Positions 22,204 through 34,604 of a stretch of 64,000 nt of DNA are shown one piece after another; positions within the stretch are counted from its first letter, which is position 1; the number at the start of each line of letters is the position of its first letter. This DNA comes from Ophioceras dolichostomum (Eukaryota > Ascomycota > Sordariomycetes > Magnaporthales > Ophioceraceae), in assembly GCA_003049485.1 (NCBI GenBank), contig PYST01000197.1:422-64421 (forward strand), written 5' to 3'. A program made the translations under genes and the position numbers. The notes under the pieces are model-generated. The model did no database searches, was not told the origin of the DNA, and saw nothing but the letters and a program-made list of their open reading frames with translations.

Positions 22204-23805
22204 TCAAGAATCTTCGGCGGCCGACACAACGCCCTTCCCCCTATTTATCTGCACCCTCTTATCTTCACCGCCACTAACAATCCCCCAAGTCCTGTCCCAC
22301 ACCACCCCAAACACCTTACACGCCTCCCCGGCGATAGGCCTCTTCTTCCCGCCCAGACTCTCCCTCTCGATAACATACACCGCCTCGCCCACAGGACCTC
22401 CCGCCTCTCCTCCTCCTTCCGGAACACCAGCGCTGCTCCGCACGCTCCGCAGATCCCAAACGCGACAGGTCCCGTCGTGCGACCCCGAAACGAGCGAGTA
22501 GTCGTTCTCGGGACTGGGCGCCAGCGCGGACACGACGTTGACGTGGCCCCTCAGCGTCATCACGGACGTGGTCCTCGACCCGCCCTCGCGCCGCGGGTCG
22601 ATCAGGACTACGTTGCGCGACGACGTGCCGGCCGCTACGAGCGGCGTCGACGCTCCCGGGAGCCAGCAGGCCGAGAGTAAAGGCGTGGCGGTGGTGACGG
22701 TGCTGACGACGCGGGAGGTGGGCAGGTCGAGCACGCGCAGGGTGTGATCTTGCGAGACGCTGTAGGCCGTGGTAGACGGGTTGCGAGGGTCGAAGAAGGC
22801 TGCGCTGGCGGGGCGGGCGTGGATGGGCATTAATGCCAGGGGCCCTCGTTGGGGCACTGTGGTTGTGCTGGTAGCGGGTTTGCGCTTTTTCGTAGCGTAC
22901 GTCTGCGGGAGGCGCTCGGGGCTTGCTTCGGGCGCAAGCTTTTTGGATGTGGTCCACAGACCCACGGCTCCGTCCGCGGACGCGGTGAGGATGTGGTTGT
23001 TCGCGGAGGCGTCGACGGCGACGGAGTGCACCACACCGCGGTGGCCGTATAGTTCCAGGTCTAGGCGCAGCTCGCCCGATGGCTGGTCCGGCGACTGGGC
23101 GTACTTCCACACGCGCACGGCGCGGTCCATGCCCGCGGCCACGACGCGGGTGGGCGACAGGAAGCGCGCTGACTTGAGCGCGCACATGGCGCCGCGGCTC
23201 GTGGTGGAGGACGTGGCCAGCAGCTGGCCGGAGCGGTCCCATATCCTGAGCAGGCCGTCGTAGGAGGCCGACAGGAGGACGCGGTCCGAGCCGGAGGCGC
23301 CTGCTGGGGAGGAGGTGGACGAGAGGACGTCCACGCTGCTGACCCAGTCGTCGTGCTCGAAGGACGCCTCGTAGACGGGCGGGACCAGGCTGCGCACGTA
23401 CTGCAGGGTCAGGTCCTTCTCGAGCGAGAGGCCGTTGTCGTGGAGGTAGTCCTCCAGGGTGGAGCGCAGGAAGGTGCCGTTCACGAGGAAGTCGAAGGGG
23501 ATCGGGGAGGAGGAGGTGTTGAGCATCGACTCAGAGTTGAGTATGCGGGAGAGGCCATATCTTCGGATGTCTTTGGTGGTGGTACCGTAGAACCTCGGTT
23601 AGCCAGCTGAGCTGCCTTGTTTGGAGAGGAGAGGAAAGGAGAGGTGATGGGGAAAGGAGACAATGAAAGGGGAGGGGGAGGGAGAGACCGCCTTACCAGC
23701 CGGGACGAGCAGAAGGCGTTTTGATTCTGGGAGTTGGAGGCTCTCCACTGTGGTGGTGAAGACCACCCTCACTGTTGGCCCAGCCTCCTGTGCCGTGCCC
23801 TCCAT
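22204..23805 (-). CDS. YTM1: Ribosome biogenesis protein YTM1 (NLE + WD40)
   Basis: Exons 23805-23697 and 23570-22204 (126-nt intron, GTAAGG..AAAG) join in phase to 491 residues. The N-terminal NLE domain reads VRVVFTT, LQLPESKRLLLVPAG, then across the splice DIRRYGLSRILNSE and IPFDFLVNGTFLR, as in Ytm1 orthologues. Seven WD40 repeats follow. Ytm1 forms the PeBoW complex with Nop7 and Erb1 in 60S subunit maturation. Its NLE domain is pulled by the MIDAS domain of the AAA+ ATPase Rea1 to release the complex in the nucleolus. The ATG chosen (MEGTAQEAG) sits just before the conserved NLE start. Head-to-head with the polymerase delta subunit gene. Confidence 0.95.
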
Positions 23806-24301
23806 TACGGGCAGAAGAATTCTAAGGATTCGCAACCGGGGGTGACTGCAATATTGTTCAGACACGCAGGTCAAAGAGTATCCCGAAAGGAATCGCTTGT
23901 ATTCCGAAAATATCTGGTTCGTTGGCTCGCTTTTGCTAAATGCTCGAACTTTTTTTTTTCTTTCTTATCCGCTGTAGCTTCTACCCCACGTTCAGCTATC
24001 TGTTACTCTTAGCCAATAGATAAGCGCGATAACTAGCCTGATCCACCTGAGCTTCGATGTGGGGGCGGGACGAATTCATTCCAAAGTCGCGTCGCGTCTT
24101 TTTGACGAAGGGGCGGAAGGGCTGACCACGACCAAGTCCCTCTAAAAGATTATGCCCAACATGGTGAAATTGGAAGATATATCGAGCAGTCTTCTGCAAA
24201 AGCCACCGTCGTCGTCGTATGTTTGCTGCCAAATGTTCATACGTAACGCCCCTCCCCTGACCCCTGAGATAGAAAGTAATTAGGCAGGCAATATTAACTC
24301 G
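23806..24301. promoter_or_regulatory. Shared promoter region of YTM1 and POL31
   Basis: A 496-bp spacer between divergent starts containing a T-rich tract near 23950. No specific factor site can be assigned. Confidence 0.45.
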
Positions 24302-26216
24302 ATGATTACCAGGGAGGCGACGGGAGCCGCTTATGGCGCTCCCAAGAGAAGAGAGCAGTCGGTCTACAAGCCCCTGAACACCTTCGTCCTGGAAAAGGAC
24401 AGGCAGTACCAGCAGCAGTACGGGGATATGTACTTCCTGAGGCTCACCAAGATCAAGCCCGCCGTCGACAAAGTGGCGACCGAGGCATTCGGGGATGTCG
24501 CCATCGGCGGGGAACCGGCCAGGAAGGTTGAGCGCGTGTTGGACGTGAGGCAGGGTGAGCTGTGCTGGGTTTCTGGTACCGTCTACATAGACATGCCTCT
24601 CAAGCCTAACATTCTTGAGGACGTGGCCAAGGACGTAAGCATTCGACTTTTCGTCACTCGATTCCCCCCGGAACGGCTCGCCATTTATTCCTTACACACA
24701 TTCGCCGCAATTTACTGAGTGAGAACTGACCCCCGGACATATTTTGTTGTCTTACCCTAGCGATGGATATCCGCACCGAGTTTCATACAAAAATACTTCT
24801 CCGACGACGAAAGCCGCAACGCCATCATGCTGGAGGACGACTCAGGCCGAGTGCGGCTGGTCGGCGACATCCTCAGCACCGTGTTCCTCGTCACCGGCTG
24901 CATTATCGCCGTCATGGGCACCGAGAACGCAAGCGGCGACTTTGAGGTCATTGACCTCAAGTTCCCAGACCTGGCACCCCAGCCTGAGCGATGGACACTT
25001 TCGAAGCCCTCTTCTCACCCTCCTTCAAAATCGGGGAAGAAGGCGGCCAAAGGCGAGGATGTTGAGATGTCAGACGGCCCCAGGCAGTCGGGCAGCGCCT
25101 CCGCAAGCAACAACAAGATCGCCATCGTCTCGGGTCTCAACTTCTCCGGCGCAGACACGTCGTACGCGACGGAGCTGGCACTGCTCCTGGAGTTCCTGCT
25201 GGGCGAGGCGCTCGACCCGGTCGCGCAGACCGAGCTCGCACACATCAGCCGGCTGATCATCGCGGGCAACTCGATTGCGTCCGCGTCGTCGGCAGAAGCC
25301 GACTCGGCAGCAGCAGCAGCAGCAGCGGAGAAGAAGTCCGGCGGCGCGGGCGGGGGCGGCCACAAGAAGTACGGGTACGACAGCAGCTCTTACAACCCCG
25401 TGCCGTCGCAGCTGCTCGACGAGTTCCTCTCCGAGCTGCTGCCTTCCATGCCGGTCACGTTCCTGCCCGGCGCGCACGACCCCGCCAACTCAAGCTTCCC
25501 GCAGCAGCCGATCCACCCGGCCATGTTCCCCCGCGCGAGGTCGTTCGGCCGCCCACCGCCCGGTGCTGCTGCTGCGGCGGCGGCGATGACGACTACTACT
25601 GCCGCCAAGGCAGGTGCGGGGAAACAAGAGCAGCAGCAGCAGCAGATACTGCCCGGGTGGTTCGATGCCGTGACGAACCCCTGGGAAGGCGAGGTCGACG
25701 GCTGGAGAATCCTGGGTACGTCCGGGCAGAACGTGGATGACGTGTTCAAGTATGTCGATAGTGACGACCGCTTGGGCATGATGGAGGCCATGTGTCGGTG
25801 GAGGTGCTCGGCGCCGACTGCGCCGGATACACTTTGTGAGTTTAGGTCTCTTCTTCTTCTCATCCTCCCCAGCCAGCCAGCCCAGCCAGCCCGCTCCCAC
25901 GATGATGATGATTCTTTCCACAAACGAACCCCCGTGATCAAGGCCGATCCAATTCAATCGCTAATATTCCTTCCTCGCAGGGAGCTACCCGTTCCAAGAC
26001 GACGACCCCTTCGTGATGATGGAGTGTCCTCACCTATACTTTGTGGGCAACCAGCCCGAGTTCGGCACCAGCGTCATCGCCGGCCCAGACGGCCAGTCGG
26101 TGCGGCTCGTGGCCGTCCCAGCCTTCTCCGAGTCCAGGGAGATAGTGCTCGTGGACTCGGAGACTCTGGATGTCACGAGGATCAAGATCTCGACCTCGCC
26201 GTCGTCGTCTCGATGA
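24302..26216 (+). CDS. POL31: DNA polymerase delta small subunit (Pol31/Cdc1/POLD2)
   Basis: Exons 24302-24634, 24761-25835 and 25981-26216 join in phase to 547 residues. The start region KPLNTFVLEKDRQYQQQYGDMYFLRL and the OB-fold part with LEDDSGRVRLVGDIL match the B subunits of polymerase delta. The inactive phosphoesterase domain includes AIVSGLNF, LLPSMPVTFLPGAHDP and, across the last splice, APTAPDTLWSYPFQDDDPF. The protein links the catalytic subunit Pol3 to Pol32 and stabilises it. Two low-complexity insertions, one with Ala and Gly runs and one with Ala, Thr and Gln runs, interrupt the phosphoesterase domain. Reading through the final intron would produce a false C-terminus in the other frame. 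Confidence 0.95.
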
Positions 26217-27685
26217 TCCCCGTCCGTCCGGAGGGAGGACACATTACGGCCAAATTCGACTAAATTTTGGGTTCGAGTTACGCGAACAATTCCTTTTATG
26301 CTGCAATCTACTTTTCTCTTGTCTCTCCTGGTGTCACTTTCCTACCTGCACCTAAAGAACCTACCTAACGTACCTGAACCAACCTTTTTGCCCGGTTGAT
26401 TCGGTTGACGATTTTATGAGAGAAGAAAAAATGAGCGTCTTTTTTGGTCATCAATGGTCTAGATACCCCTCGCCGTATTCGCGACTAGCTCGGCTAACGA
26501 TTTGCGATGATATTACGTTTGGGTCATTGATGTTCTCTCTCCTCTCCTTGATAGTGTCTACGATGGGCTTGTCCGTTCCCCCCTCTTCTACTGTTCTCCC
26601 TCACTGTTCTGCTTCACAACCTTCTGTGTCCTTTGATGCTGTTGTGTCCGCCAGGCCCCAGTGACCAGAGACAACCACTCCCAAGGGTGACGGAGATTTT
26701 GCGAGTCACGCGACGATTTGAAGCTGATTCCAATGAGGCAGGAATTTCGAAACGGAAGTCCCCGTGATCACTGATCATTGCTGAGAGAGCTCATGTGTCC
26801 GGAGGCTTAGCGCCTAGCGCTCGGTGAAGCCAATCAGCAGAATTTTGAAAGGGTAATAGTTTGTCAAGCGGCAACAGACAATCACAGACACTGTGGGGAA
26901 CGACAATGTTCTAGATTCCAGAATCCATCGCCTGCCGTCGCACTCGGTTCGATATGCGGAGTCGGACCAGAGCCGGAGAGCCGGTACGTTACAGAGGGCT
27001 CGGTGTTGCCTCACTTCTCATCAGGGGGGGAAGCGGTCAGTGATTGGCGCGATAGCGACTTGCATCGCGCGCCCTTCTGCAACACCCGTCCAGTCTCAAC
27101 GACGCTGCCCGGCCTTTCGCTTGACAACCTCCCCGCATTTCCTTTTTTTCTTCCACCCACACATCTCCATGTTTGGCTGCCATCAGCCGCTTCTGTTTCC
27201 AATGCTGGGTCTCTCAAAACTCTTTGACTTCTGGGAGATCGAAAATGGAAGGTCACAAGAGAAGGATCAAAGAATTTCTAGGGTAATTGAGCCCTTGAGG
27301 TGCTGGACGGCCATTTGTCATTCTGAAATAGATATCCACCTTCGAGGCTGATTTTCAAAAAGGGTTTTTCTCTTGGGTTCCTTCGCTGTCCGTGGACAGA
27401 TTTCTACAGATTTTTTTCTCGCTTTTCATCGGACTATCCTCACAGCTTATAAGTCGCAGCTCGGCTCACACACCGGATAGACATACCTATATATACCCCT
27501 ACCTGTCAGCTATCACTCGGCGTCCTTCTTGCAATTACATCTCTCATTGCTTTTCATCTCCTCATCTCCAATTCTCACATTGTGGCATTACATATTTCCT
27601 GTCATGATCTGTTGAGGAATCGGCGAAAGATCACCTACCTATCTGCCGTCGAGACTATCTCTCACAAAACACGTCAGCATCAAAC
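26217..27685. other. Intergenic, about 1.5 kb
   Basis: No gene recognised. The last 250 bases are T/C-rich with CTCATC repeats, like the leader of the downstream dehydratase gene. Confidence 0.5.
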
Positions 27686-28877
27686 ATGGGCTCTTGCTCG
27701 ACTGTCGAGCACCCGAAGCCATGGAGGGAGACTCCATGCATATTCTCATTGCCCCTCTCGCGCGCAGCAGGCTGGTCAGTTGGAACCATTCATCTCAATC
27801 TCTGTAAGTGGTGTTGTTAAAACTCGTCTGACCAGATGGAATGAAACCATGAACAACAGCAACATCTACCTCAAGCTAGAGAATCTCCAACCCTCAGGCT
27901 CCTTCAAGTCCCGCGGCATCGGCAACATGATGCTGCAAGCCCTCGGCACTCGTCCAGCATCGGAGGTGCGCTTCTACATCTCCTCGGGCGGCAACGCGGG
28001 GCTCGCCTGCGCCACAAGCGCTGCCTCCCTGGGAGCCGCCGCGACGGTCGTGGTGCCGACGACGACGCCGCAGCACGTCGTCGGAAAGCTGAGGGACCTG
28101 GGCGCGGACGTGGTGATCTTCGGCGCGAACTGGGCGGCGGCCGACGCGCATCTGAGGAATGGACCTGGGCTGTTGGCGAGTGATCCGGCGGGGGTGTATG
28201 TCCCGCCGTTCGACCACCCGGATGTGTGGAGGGGAGCGTCGACGATGGTGGATGAGATTTGGGCGCAGATGGATGGGGAGGGGAGGGGTGTGGATGGGAT
28301 CGTGTGTAATGTTGGGGGCGGGGGACTGTTGGTTGGGATTATGGAGGGTGTGGAGAGAGTTTATGGCAGTGGTGGTGGTGGTAATGGTGGCAAGACGCCG
28401 CCGCCGCCGCCCACCGTGCTGGCGATAGAAACGGACGGAGCGGACAGCCTGAACGCGAGCGTCAGGGCCGGCGAGCTGGTCACGCTGCCGGGCATCACGT
28501 CTATCGCGTCATCGCTCGGCGCCACGAGGGTGGCGGCGCGGGCGTTCGAGTGGACGCAGCGGGCGGCGCCGGGAGGAGGAAAAGGGAGGGACACCTCCTC
28601 AGCGATGCTGCGGCTGGTCTCGGCGGTGGTGAGCGACGCAGACGCCGTGATGGGCTCGGCGAGGTTCCTGGACGACGCGCGCCTGCTGGTCGAGGTCGCG
28701 TGCGGGGCGACCGTGTCGACGGTGTACAACGGCGACTTGCGGAGCCATCTTGGTGGAGGAGGAGGAGGGCTTTCGGATGAGGAGTGGGGGCGCAGGAATG
28801 TTGTGCTTGTCGTTTGTGGCGGGTCGTTGCTGAATTTGGAGTTGTTGCAGGAGTATAAGGCGAGGTATAGGGTGTGA
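27686..28877 (+). CDS. L-serine/L-threonine dehydratase, PLP-dependent
   Basis: Exons 27686-27774 and 27860-28877 give 368 residues. The splice GTCAGT..AACAG joins SRAAG to CNIYLKLENLQPSGSFKSRG, restoring the conserved PLP site with the Schiff-base lysine at residue 46. The phosphate-binding loop SGGNAG and the glycine loop CNVGGGGLLVG are present. It fits the cytosolic serine/threonine ammonia-lyase group (yeast Cha1, mammalian SDS), which converts serine to pyruvate and threonine to 2-oxobutyrate. A longer frame starting at 27582 is an artefact: it reads through the intron in the wrong frame at its 5' end. Gly- and Pro-rich insertions near residues 230 and 345 are low complexity. Confidence 0.93.
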
Positions 28878-29173
28878 TGAGTTTTCACAAGGGGCAGAAG
28901 TAAGAAGAAAAAAAGAGAGAGAGACTGTGTGGTGGAGGGTGTTGTTCGTCCCTAATACAGGTATACTACACAGTAGTCGCCCACTTTTCACGGAGCGCAC
29001 ACATATATACCTACCTGTATGGGCGTAGCTTCATGCTTCGGCCACTTTACGACTACTCCTTTGTATATTATTCTCAATGAATAGAGTGACTCTTCACATG
29101 GAAGCACCTCCCAGTACATATCTCTCTGCCAGTTCTCCTCTCCATCCATAGGTACAAGGACCTTCCTTATCCA

Positions 29174-30362
29174 TCATAGCTCACGGCTGTACCTCAACTC
29201 CCTATACCCTTCCGGCCTGCTCGCCACGACAGCGTCGACATCCCTGAGCACCAGCTTAACCTCACCGAAGTAGTTGACCTCCCCATCCTGCACGAACCCC
29301 AAGCTCTTGAACAGCGCAACGCTCGCCTCGTTGTCGGCCTTGATCTTCACCATGAACAGCTTCAGTGCTGCCACCGCCTGGAGGGAATCTCCTTGTCCTC
29401 CTGTCCTCTTTCCATGGGGGTTAGGGCTATTGTCACCCTGGGTGGTGGTGGTCGTCGTGGTCGCGGCCAGTTGCTCATTGAGAATCCGCACCAGGTTCTG
29501 CCTGATGTAGAACAAGAACGCCGACGCCGCCGCCTTGCCGACCCCCTTGCCGCGGTGGGAGCGTGAGGCGATCATGACGTCTACTTCGCCCACGTAAAAC
29601 TTCCGGCGGCGACGAGATCTGCTCGTCTTGCCTTCTTCGCCTGCTGATGTCGCCGCTGCTCCGTCGTAGTTGCTGGGCGAATCGTCCTCCTCCTCTTCGT
29701 CATCTTTGTCGTCGTTGTCGTCGTCGTCATAAGGATAGAGAAAGAAGTTGATGTCTCCGATCATCCTTTCCGGGGCGTCGACCGTCCCAGCCTCGACGGA
29801 GAGGTCGCTTCCGGCTCCTCCCACTCCCCCGGATGGAGTTCCATCCTCTGGGGGAGTGAGGGGGGCGCAGATGATGAAGGTCAGCTTGTCATGGGACGCC
29901 CGCCAGGACTCCTGGTTCTCGTATTCTTCTTCTAGAGAAAGGCGCTCTGATGCGGTTGCCTCCCGGATGTCCTGAGCAAGGGCAAATGAACGACGACAGG
30001 GGAGATCAAGCAAGGAAGGGCTCTCGGTCAGCGACTTGAGGGTCTTTTGTGAGTGTGTCTCTCTCCCCCTCCTCCTCTGTTGGATAGATCATCACCCCAG
30101 ACGGGCAGAAGCAGGAGCGCAAAAACTGCTGAAAAGAGAGATTATGAGCCAAGTCAGTCACTTACCGGGTCCTCCATCCAGTTGTGGTAGGTCGGTACAT
30201 GGCGACGGTCGTAGGGAACCAGCAGGACCCGAAACGTCGATATTGCTTGGCATAAGAGGGCGAGGAGAAAGCGTTGAGCGTCAGCGAAATTTATTGCAGA
30301 GTTAAAACGCCTTGTTAGAGTTATTTGGCGGCACTCATACCAGTGTGCTCGTTGTATTTCAT
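29174..30362 (-). CDS. NAT9-like N-acetyltransferase (GNAT)
   Basis: Exons 30362-30341, 30245-30166 and 29971-29174 join in phase to 299 residues. The product begins MKYNEHT, then RVLLVPYDRRHVPTYHNWMEDP and IREATASERLSLEEEYENQ, which are characteristic of NAT9 orthologues. The acetyl-CoA loop is in the R-G-K-G-V-G-K segment near residue 175, followed by NEASVALFKSLGF. NAT9 proteins are GNAT enzymes with poorly known substrates; the animal protein has been linked to tubulin and microtubule stability. Odd here is an acidic run of 17 residues (about 115-131), then a basic patch with five arginines just before the catalytic core. Exon 1 is only 22 nt. Confidence 0.9.
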
Positions 30363-30885
30363 GATGAGTCCAGGCTGTCTGTCTAGTTCTCCCCGTTCTG
30401 CTGTGGTGTTTCAGCGGGGTTGCCCGGACTCCACGACTTCAGATGGGAGAGGAAGAGACCCGGCGGCGACTCTCGACTGATAAGTGTTTAATAGGAAGCC
30501 GGATGGATAGAAAATAAAAGATATATGTTCAGGTCGAAAGTCACCTATTTGCCAGAATCCTCCGTTAATTATGTTTTGGCTCAAGTTTGGGTTCAAGTTT
30601 GGGTGCAAGTTTGAGTGAACAACATTCTCACCCGCACAAAGAGTCACAAAAACAGTGGGACGACTGAAGCCCCATCTGTTGATTTTCCAAGGATTGGAGA
30701 GCCAGTCGCTCGCGCAAGTCGGCCAACAAAGCGGCCAAAAGTAGTATATAGGCATGGTTTTGTAATGTTGGAGAACCAAGTTGTACACTTCATAGATACA
30801 CTCATACAGATTTTTACACTTTTTTTTTCTCTCTCTTTCTGTACCTGTCAGTGGCCCAGCCAGCCTACAGCTGGACGCCCTCGAC
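30363..30885. other. Spacer between NAT9-like promoter and MSM1 3' end
   Basis: Both genes point left, so this holds the NAT9-like promoter and the 3' region of MSM1. A polypyrimidine tract lies at about 30817-30841. No gene seen. Confidence 0.45.
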
Positions 30886-32842
30886 TCAATCCTCGATAGG
30901 CAACGCCGGAAACAGGCCCGTCCACTCGCTCTTCTCAATCGACCTCAGCGGCACCCCGTAGTCGAAGTCCGTCTCGACGCGCAAAGGACCAGCCGCGGTC
31001 CTCTTGTCCTCGGCGACACCGAGCACGTCCAGGAGCTCCTTCGCCTTCTCGGGCATAAAGGGCTGGAGGAGAATGCCGCAGATCCGCAGGGACTCCGCGG
31101 TCAGGAAGATGACCTCGGCGAGCTTCCGGCTCGAGTCGACGTCGGCGTCGGGCGACTTGGCCATGACCCACGGCTCGGTTGCACTGAAAAATTTGTTGGT
31201 CTGAAAAAGAGGAGGGGAGACGGGCATGCGTTAGCAAGTTTTGTGTGCTCAAGTATGAGTGAGAAGTGGTGTGGTGTGGGACTTCTCGTACCTCGCTGAT
31301 CACGTCTAAGATGCGCTGTAAAGCCAAGCCGGGATTTAGCTCGTCGAAGCAGATTTCAACAGCATTCTGGAGCGAATTCAGGAGTGTGCGATGACGCGGG
31401 AACAAGTGGCGCCTTGCGCTATCATCCAGGGCGGAAAATCCAGATGGACCATCTTCTTCAGGGATGCCACCCGCGGTGGCAGTTGTCTGGACGCTGTTGC
31501 GGACGCTCCAGAGCTTGGAGCTGACAAGGCGGCTGGTGAGGTTCCCCAGCCCGTTCTGGAGGCTGTGCTTGTAAAGATCGACGACTAACTCGTTGCCGTA
31601 GTCCGCGTCGTCCCGGATGCCGCCGTGCCCCACGAGGAAGGCGCGGATGGCGTCGACGCCGAAGCGGTCGATGGCCAGGAAAGGGTTTACAACGTTCCCC
31701 GTCGACTTGGACATCTTCTTGCGACCCAGGGTCCAGTGCGCGTGGCTGAGGATGCGGGTCGGCGGCGGGATGTCCAGGGCGAGCAGCAGCGCGGGCCAGT
31801 AGACGCAATGGAAGCGCAGGATGTCCTTGCCGATCACCTGCACATCTGCCGGCCACCCACCCTCGTGCCGGCGGCCGGGGGTCCAGTTCGGGTAGCCGGC
31901 CTTGGTCAGGTAGTTGACCAGCGCGTCGAGCCAGACGTAGATGGTCTGGCTCGGGTCGTTGGGTACCCGGATGCCCCAGTCGAGACGGCTGGCGGGCCGC
32001 GACACCGACAGGTCCTCGAGGTTGTTCTTGACCCAGCCCACAACCTCCTTCATGCGCGATGAGGGCTGTACCCAGTCCGGGTTGCTGTCGTAGAAGGCCA
32101 GCAGCTTCCCCCGCAGCGCCGTCATGCGGAAGTGGTAGGTCTTCTCCGCGAGCCACTCGACCTCGTTGCCGGTCTCGACCGAGGCCATGTGCACCTTGCC
32201 GGTCATGGTGTCGATCTTCCTCTCGACCTGGGATTCCGGGTAGAAGGTCTCGTCGCTGACGCAGTACCACCCTTCATGCGAATCCTCGTAGATGTAGCCC
32301 CTGTCCACGAGCATCTGCCAGAAGTAGACGACGGCTTCCTTGTGGTCCTCATCCGTGGTCCGGATGAAGAAGTCGTTGTCCACGTGAGACGACTCCGCGA
32401 GCCTGCGGAAGACGGACGAGTTGCTGTCGCAGAACTGCTTGGGGTCCACGCGGTTGAGCGCTGCCGCCCGCTGCACCTTCATGCCATGCTCGTCCGTGCC
32501 CGTGCAGAGCAGGGCCTTCTGGCCTTGGAGAGCCTTCCATCTCTTGAGGACGTCGGCCAGCACCATGGTATACATGTGCCCAATATGTGGAGAGGCATTG
32601 ACGTAGAAAATGGGCGTGGTCACATAATAAGGCTTTTTTGATGAATCGGCATCGGCATCACCTCCACCTGTGGTGCCAGTCTGGACCTGAGAGCTGGCAA
32701 GCCGGCGCCAGACAGTGCTGCCCCGGCCGGGCTGGCTGGACTGGTGGCATGTTGGGCATGTCCACCGTGTTCGGCTGAGTGCGCGGTATGGCAATGACAG
32801 GGAGGACCGTATCCTTAACCTTGGGAAAGGAATGCGCTCCAT
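30886..32842 (-). CDS. MSM1: Mitochondrial methionyl-tRNA synthetase
   Basis: Exons 32842-31292 and 31200-30886 (91-nt intron, GTACGA..TTCAG) join in phase to 621 residues. The class I HIGH signature appears in SPHIGHMY and the KMSKS loop in GRKKMSKSTGNVV. TPIFYVNA, TGTDEHGMK and YVWLDALVNYLT are typical of MetRS. The first 65 residues are rich in Arg, Ser and Leu with almost no acids, a mitochondrial presequence. The protein charges mitochondrial tRNA-Met. The anticodon-binding domain continues in exon 2 (TNKFFSATEPW, LQPFMPEKAKELLDVLG). Without the splice the frame runs on into a nonsense tail. Head-to-head with the Mtr2-like gene. Confidence 0.95.
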
Positions 32843-33134
32843 TGCGCTTCGTGACGTGAAAGTGAGCTGAGAAGCTTGAAGCTCTCAATGAGAAGCTCTC
32901 TGGGCCGAAGCTCCAAACTAAGACCTGGCACAGTCTATCGATAAGGAATTGGCGTGCGATTTTATAAGCCTCCCCCCACCACTGGCATTCATTTTCATTC
33001 GCCTTCGCCACCTTCGTGTCTTTCCTCACATCACTCTCATCACACGCGCCGACTCCCTCAAATGCTAGTGAAGGGCAGTCAGCCGCTATTGCACGAAGAA
33101 ATCAAGCAATTTCCAAGATTCGCTCTCATCAAAG
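32843..33134. promoter_or_regulatory. Compact divergent promoter of MSM1 and the Mtr2-like gene
   Basis: Only 292 bp separate the two start codons. The centre is pyrimidine-rich on the plus strand. No named site can be assigned. Confidence 0.4.
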
Positions 33135-33837
33135 ATGGGCGCAGTCTCTGAAGACATCGAGGTGAAGACCTCAGCCGAAGGTACATGAAGCCAACTAGCA
33201 GCAAGCATCATCCGCCCAGCCTACCAGTCATCTTCCTCCCTCAAAAACGGCCACGACAAGATCGCTCACATCGCAAAACTCCCTCGTTCTTCAAGGCGCC
33301 CAAGCATTCATCGATTGGTACTACGTCTCCGCCAGCGAGCACCGACCCCTCCGCTCCTTCTACGTGAACAGCAGCGCGCGCTACGCCGAGGCGTCCGTCA
33401 AAGCCGACATCAGCATCAACGGGCTCGTCGTGAAGGACCCGGAGGAGCTCGACCGGCTGCTCGAGACGCAGGCAAACGGCAGCCGCGTCAAGTACGAGAT
33501 CGAAGGCTTCGACGCGCACGTGCTGAACCGCGATTTTCAGGTCGCGTGTCCGGACCACCTCAAGACGATAACGACGACGACCACAACGGCAGGGGGAAGC
33601 TCTGCTGCTGGTGCTACCACGCGCACGTCGGCGCGCGACAGGTCGGACCGCGACAGCAGGGTGAGCATCATGGCTGTCGTGAACGGCATAGTGCAGTTCG
33701 GCACGGACAAGGACGCCCCCCGCAGGCCGTTCACCGAGGTTTTTGTGCTGGTGCCGAACTGGGACTCGATGGGTCCCAAGGCGCCGAGGAATGCGAAGCG
33801 GTTCTTGTGCATGAGCCAGAACTATCGCGTGTTATGA
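33135..33837 (+). CDS. NTF2-fold mRNA export factor, Mtr2-like
   Basis: The main frame reads QGAQAFIDWYY, RPLRSFYVNSSARY, ISINGLVVKDPEEL, VKYEIEGFDAHVLN, then VNGIVQFGTDKD, PFTEVFVLVPNWDS and FLCMSQNYRVL. This is the strand order of an NTF2-like domain, and the VLVPNW plus SQNYR ending fits fungal Mtr2, the partner of Mex67 in bulk mRNA export at the nuclear pore. The 5' end is unresolved. An ATG at 33135 (MGAVSEDIEVKTSAEG) is followed by a good donor GTACAT at 33181 and an acceptor CTACCAG. That 46-nt intron leads into the wrong phase; only a 25-nt intron would connect correctly. A one-base indel or a missed upstream exon is likely. Stop at 33835-33837. Confidence 0.65.
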
Positions 33838-34604
33838 TTATGGGAGACAAAAGGAGACGCACGCGCGAACGATGAACAGGAACGGGGTTATCGGAGGAGG
33901 ACAGGAAGGGAGGGACCTTGGGTTGCGCACTGTCTCTTGCGCCTGCCGGGCAGAAGGCTTGCGACGACCAAGACGTACCGGACATCTGGTTTAGGGCGAC
34001 GACGAGGATCGCCGCCCCGCTACAAGCCCCGTCTCTGCTCGAACTGTATAGCCAACCCGACTCGCAGACGGCGCGCGACTACGGCTTGGGAGCGCGACGC
34101 ATCACGCGACTCTTTCGCTGGCCTATGACCTGCGCGTCCGTGGCGGCGCTTGGAGGAGTGTGGCATCCCGGCCGAATTTGCACCGGGTTTGGACGGATGC
34201 TCAGATGACGGCCAACCTGGTCTTCTCAGGAACTCATGGAGAAACCAGCAAGGCCAGTCACTTGATATCTACCTATACGATAGGACGACTTCGGACCGGA
34301 CCAGCTCTGAGGAAGCCTCGCAAGGGATAGACGTGACATGTGCATTACCTGGTTTCCAGAGCACGAGGCTCACAATGGGATGAGGCCAATCTAGCTAGAT
34401 GCCTCCCTCGATACCTACATAGATACCCAGCACGATCGCAACGACTTTGGCGCAAAGTAACAAGCCCATAATAGAAGTCATGATTGGGTACACTAGGATA
34501 TAGAGCAAAAGAGAGAGAGAGAGAGAGAGACGCACTCCGAAAACAAAGGAGGTCGGTCTCTTGTAACCTCCAACTCGCTGTCCGATCCCTTCGTTCCACC
34601 CCAC
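33838..34604. other. Convergent 3' regions of the Mtr2-like gene and RAM2
   Basis: No gene seen. A perfect (GA)n microsatellite of 20 bases lies at 34511-34530. Confidence 0.5.

Noticed and set aside
27582..27859. Longer upstream start of the serine/threonine dehydratase frame
   Set aside because: It reads through an 85-nt intron. The spliced start at 27686 restores the conserved start and the SRAAG-CNIYLKLEN junction.
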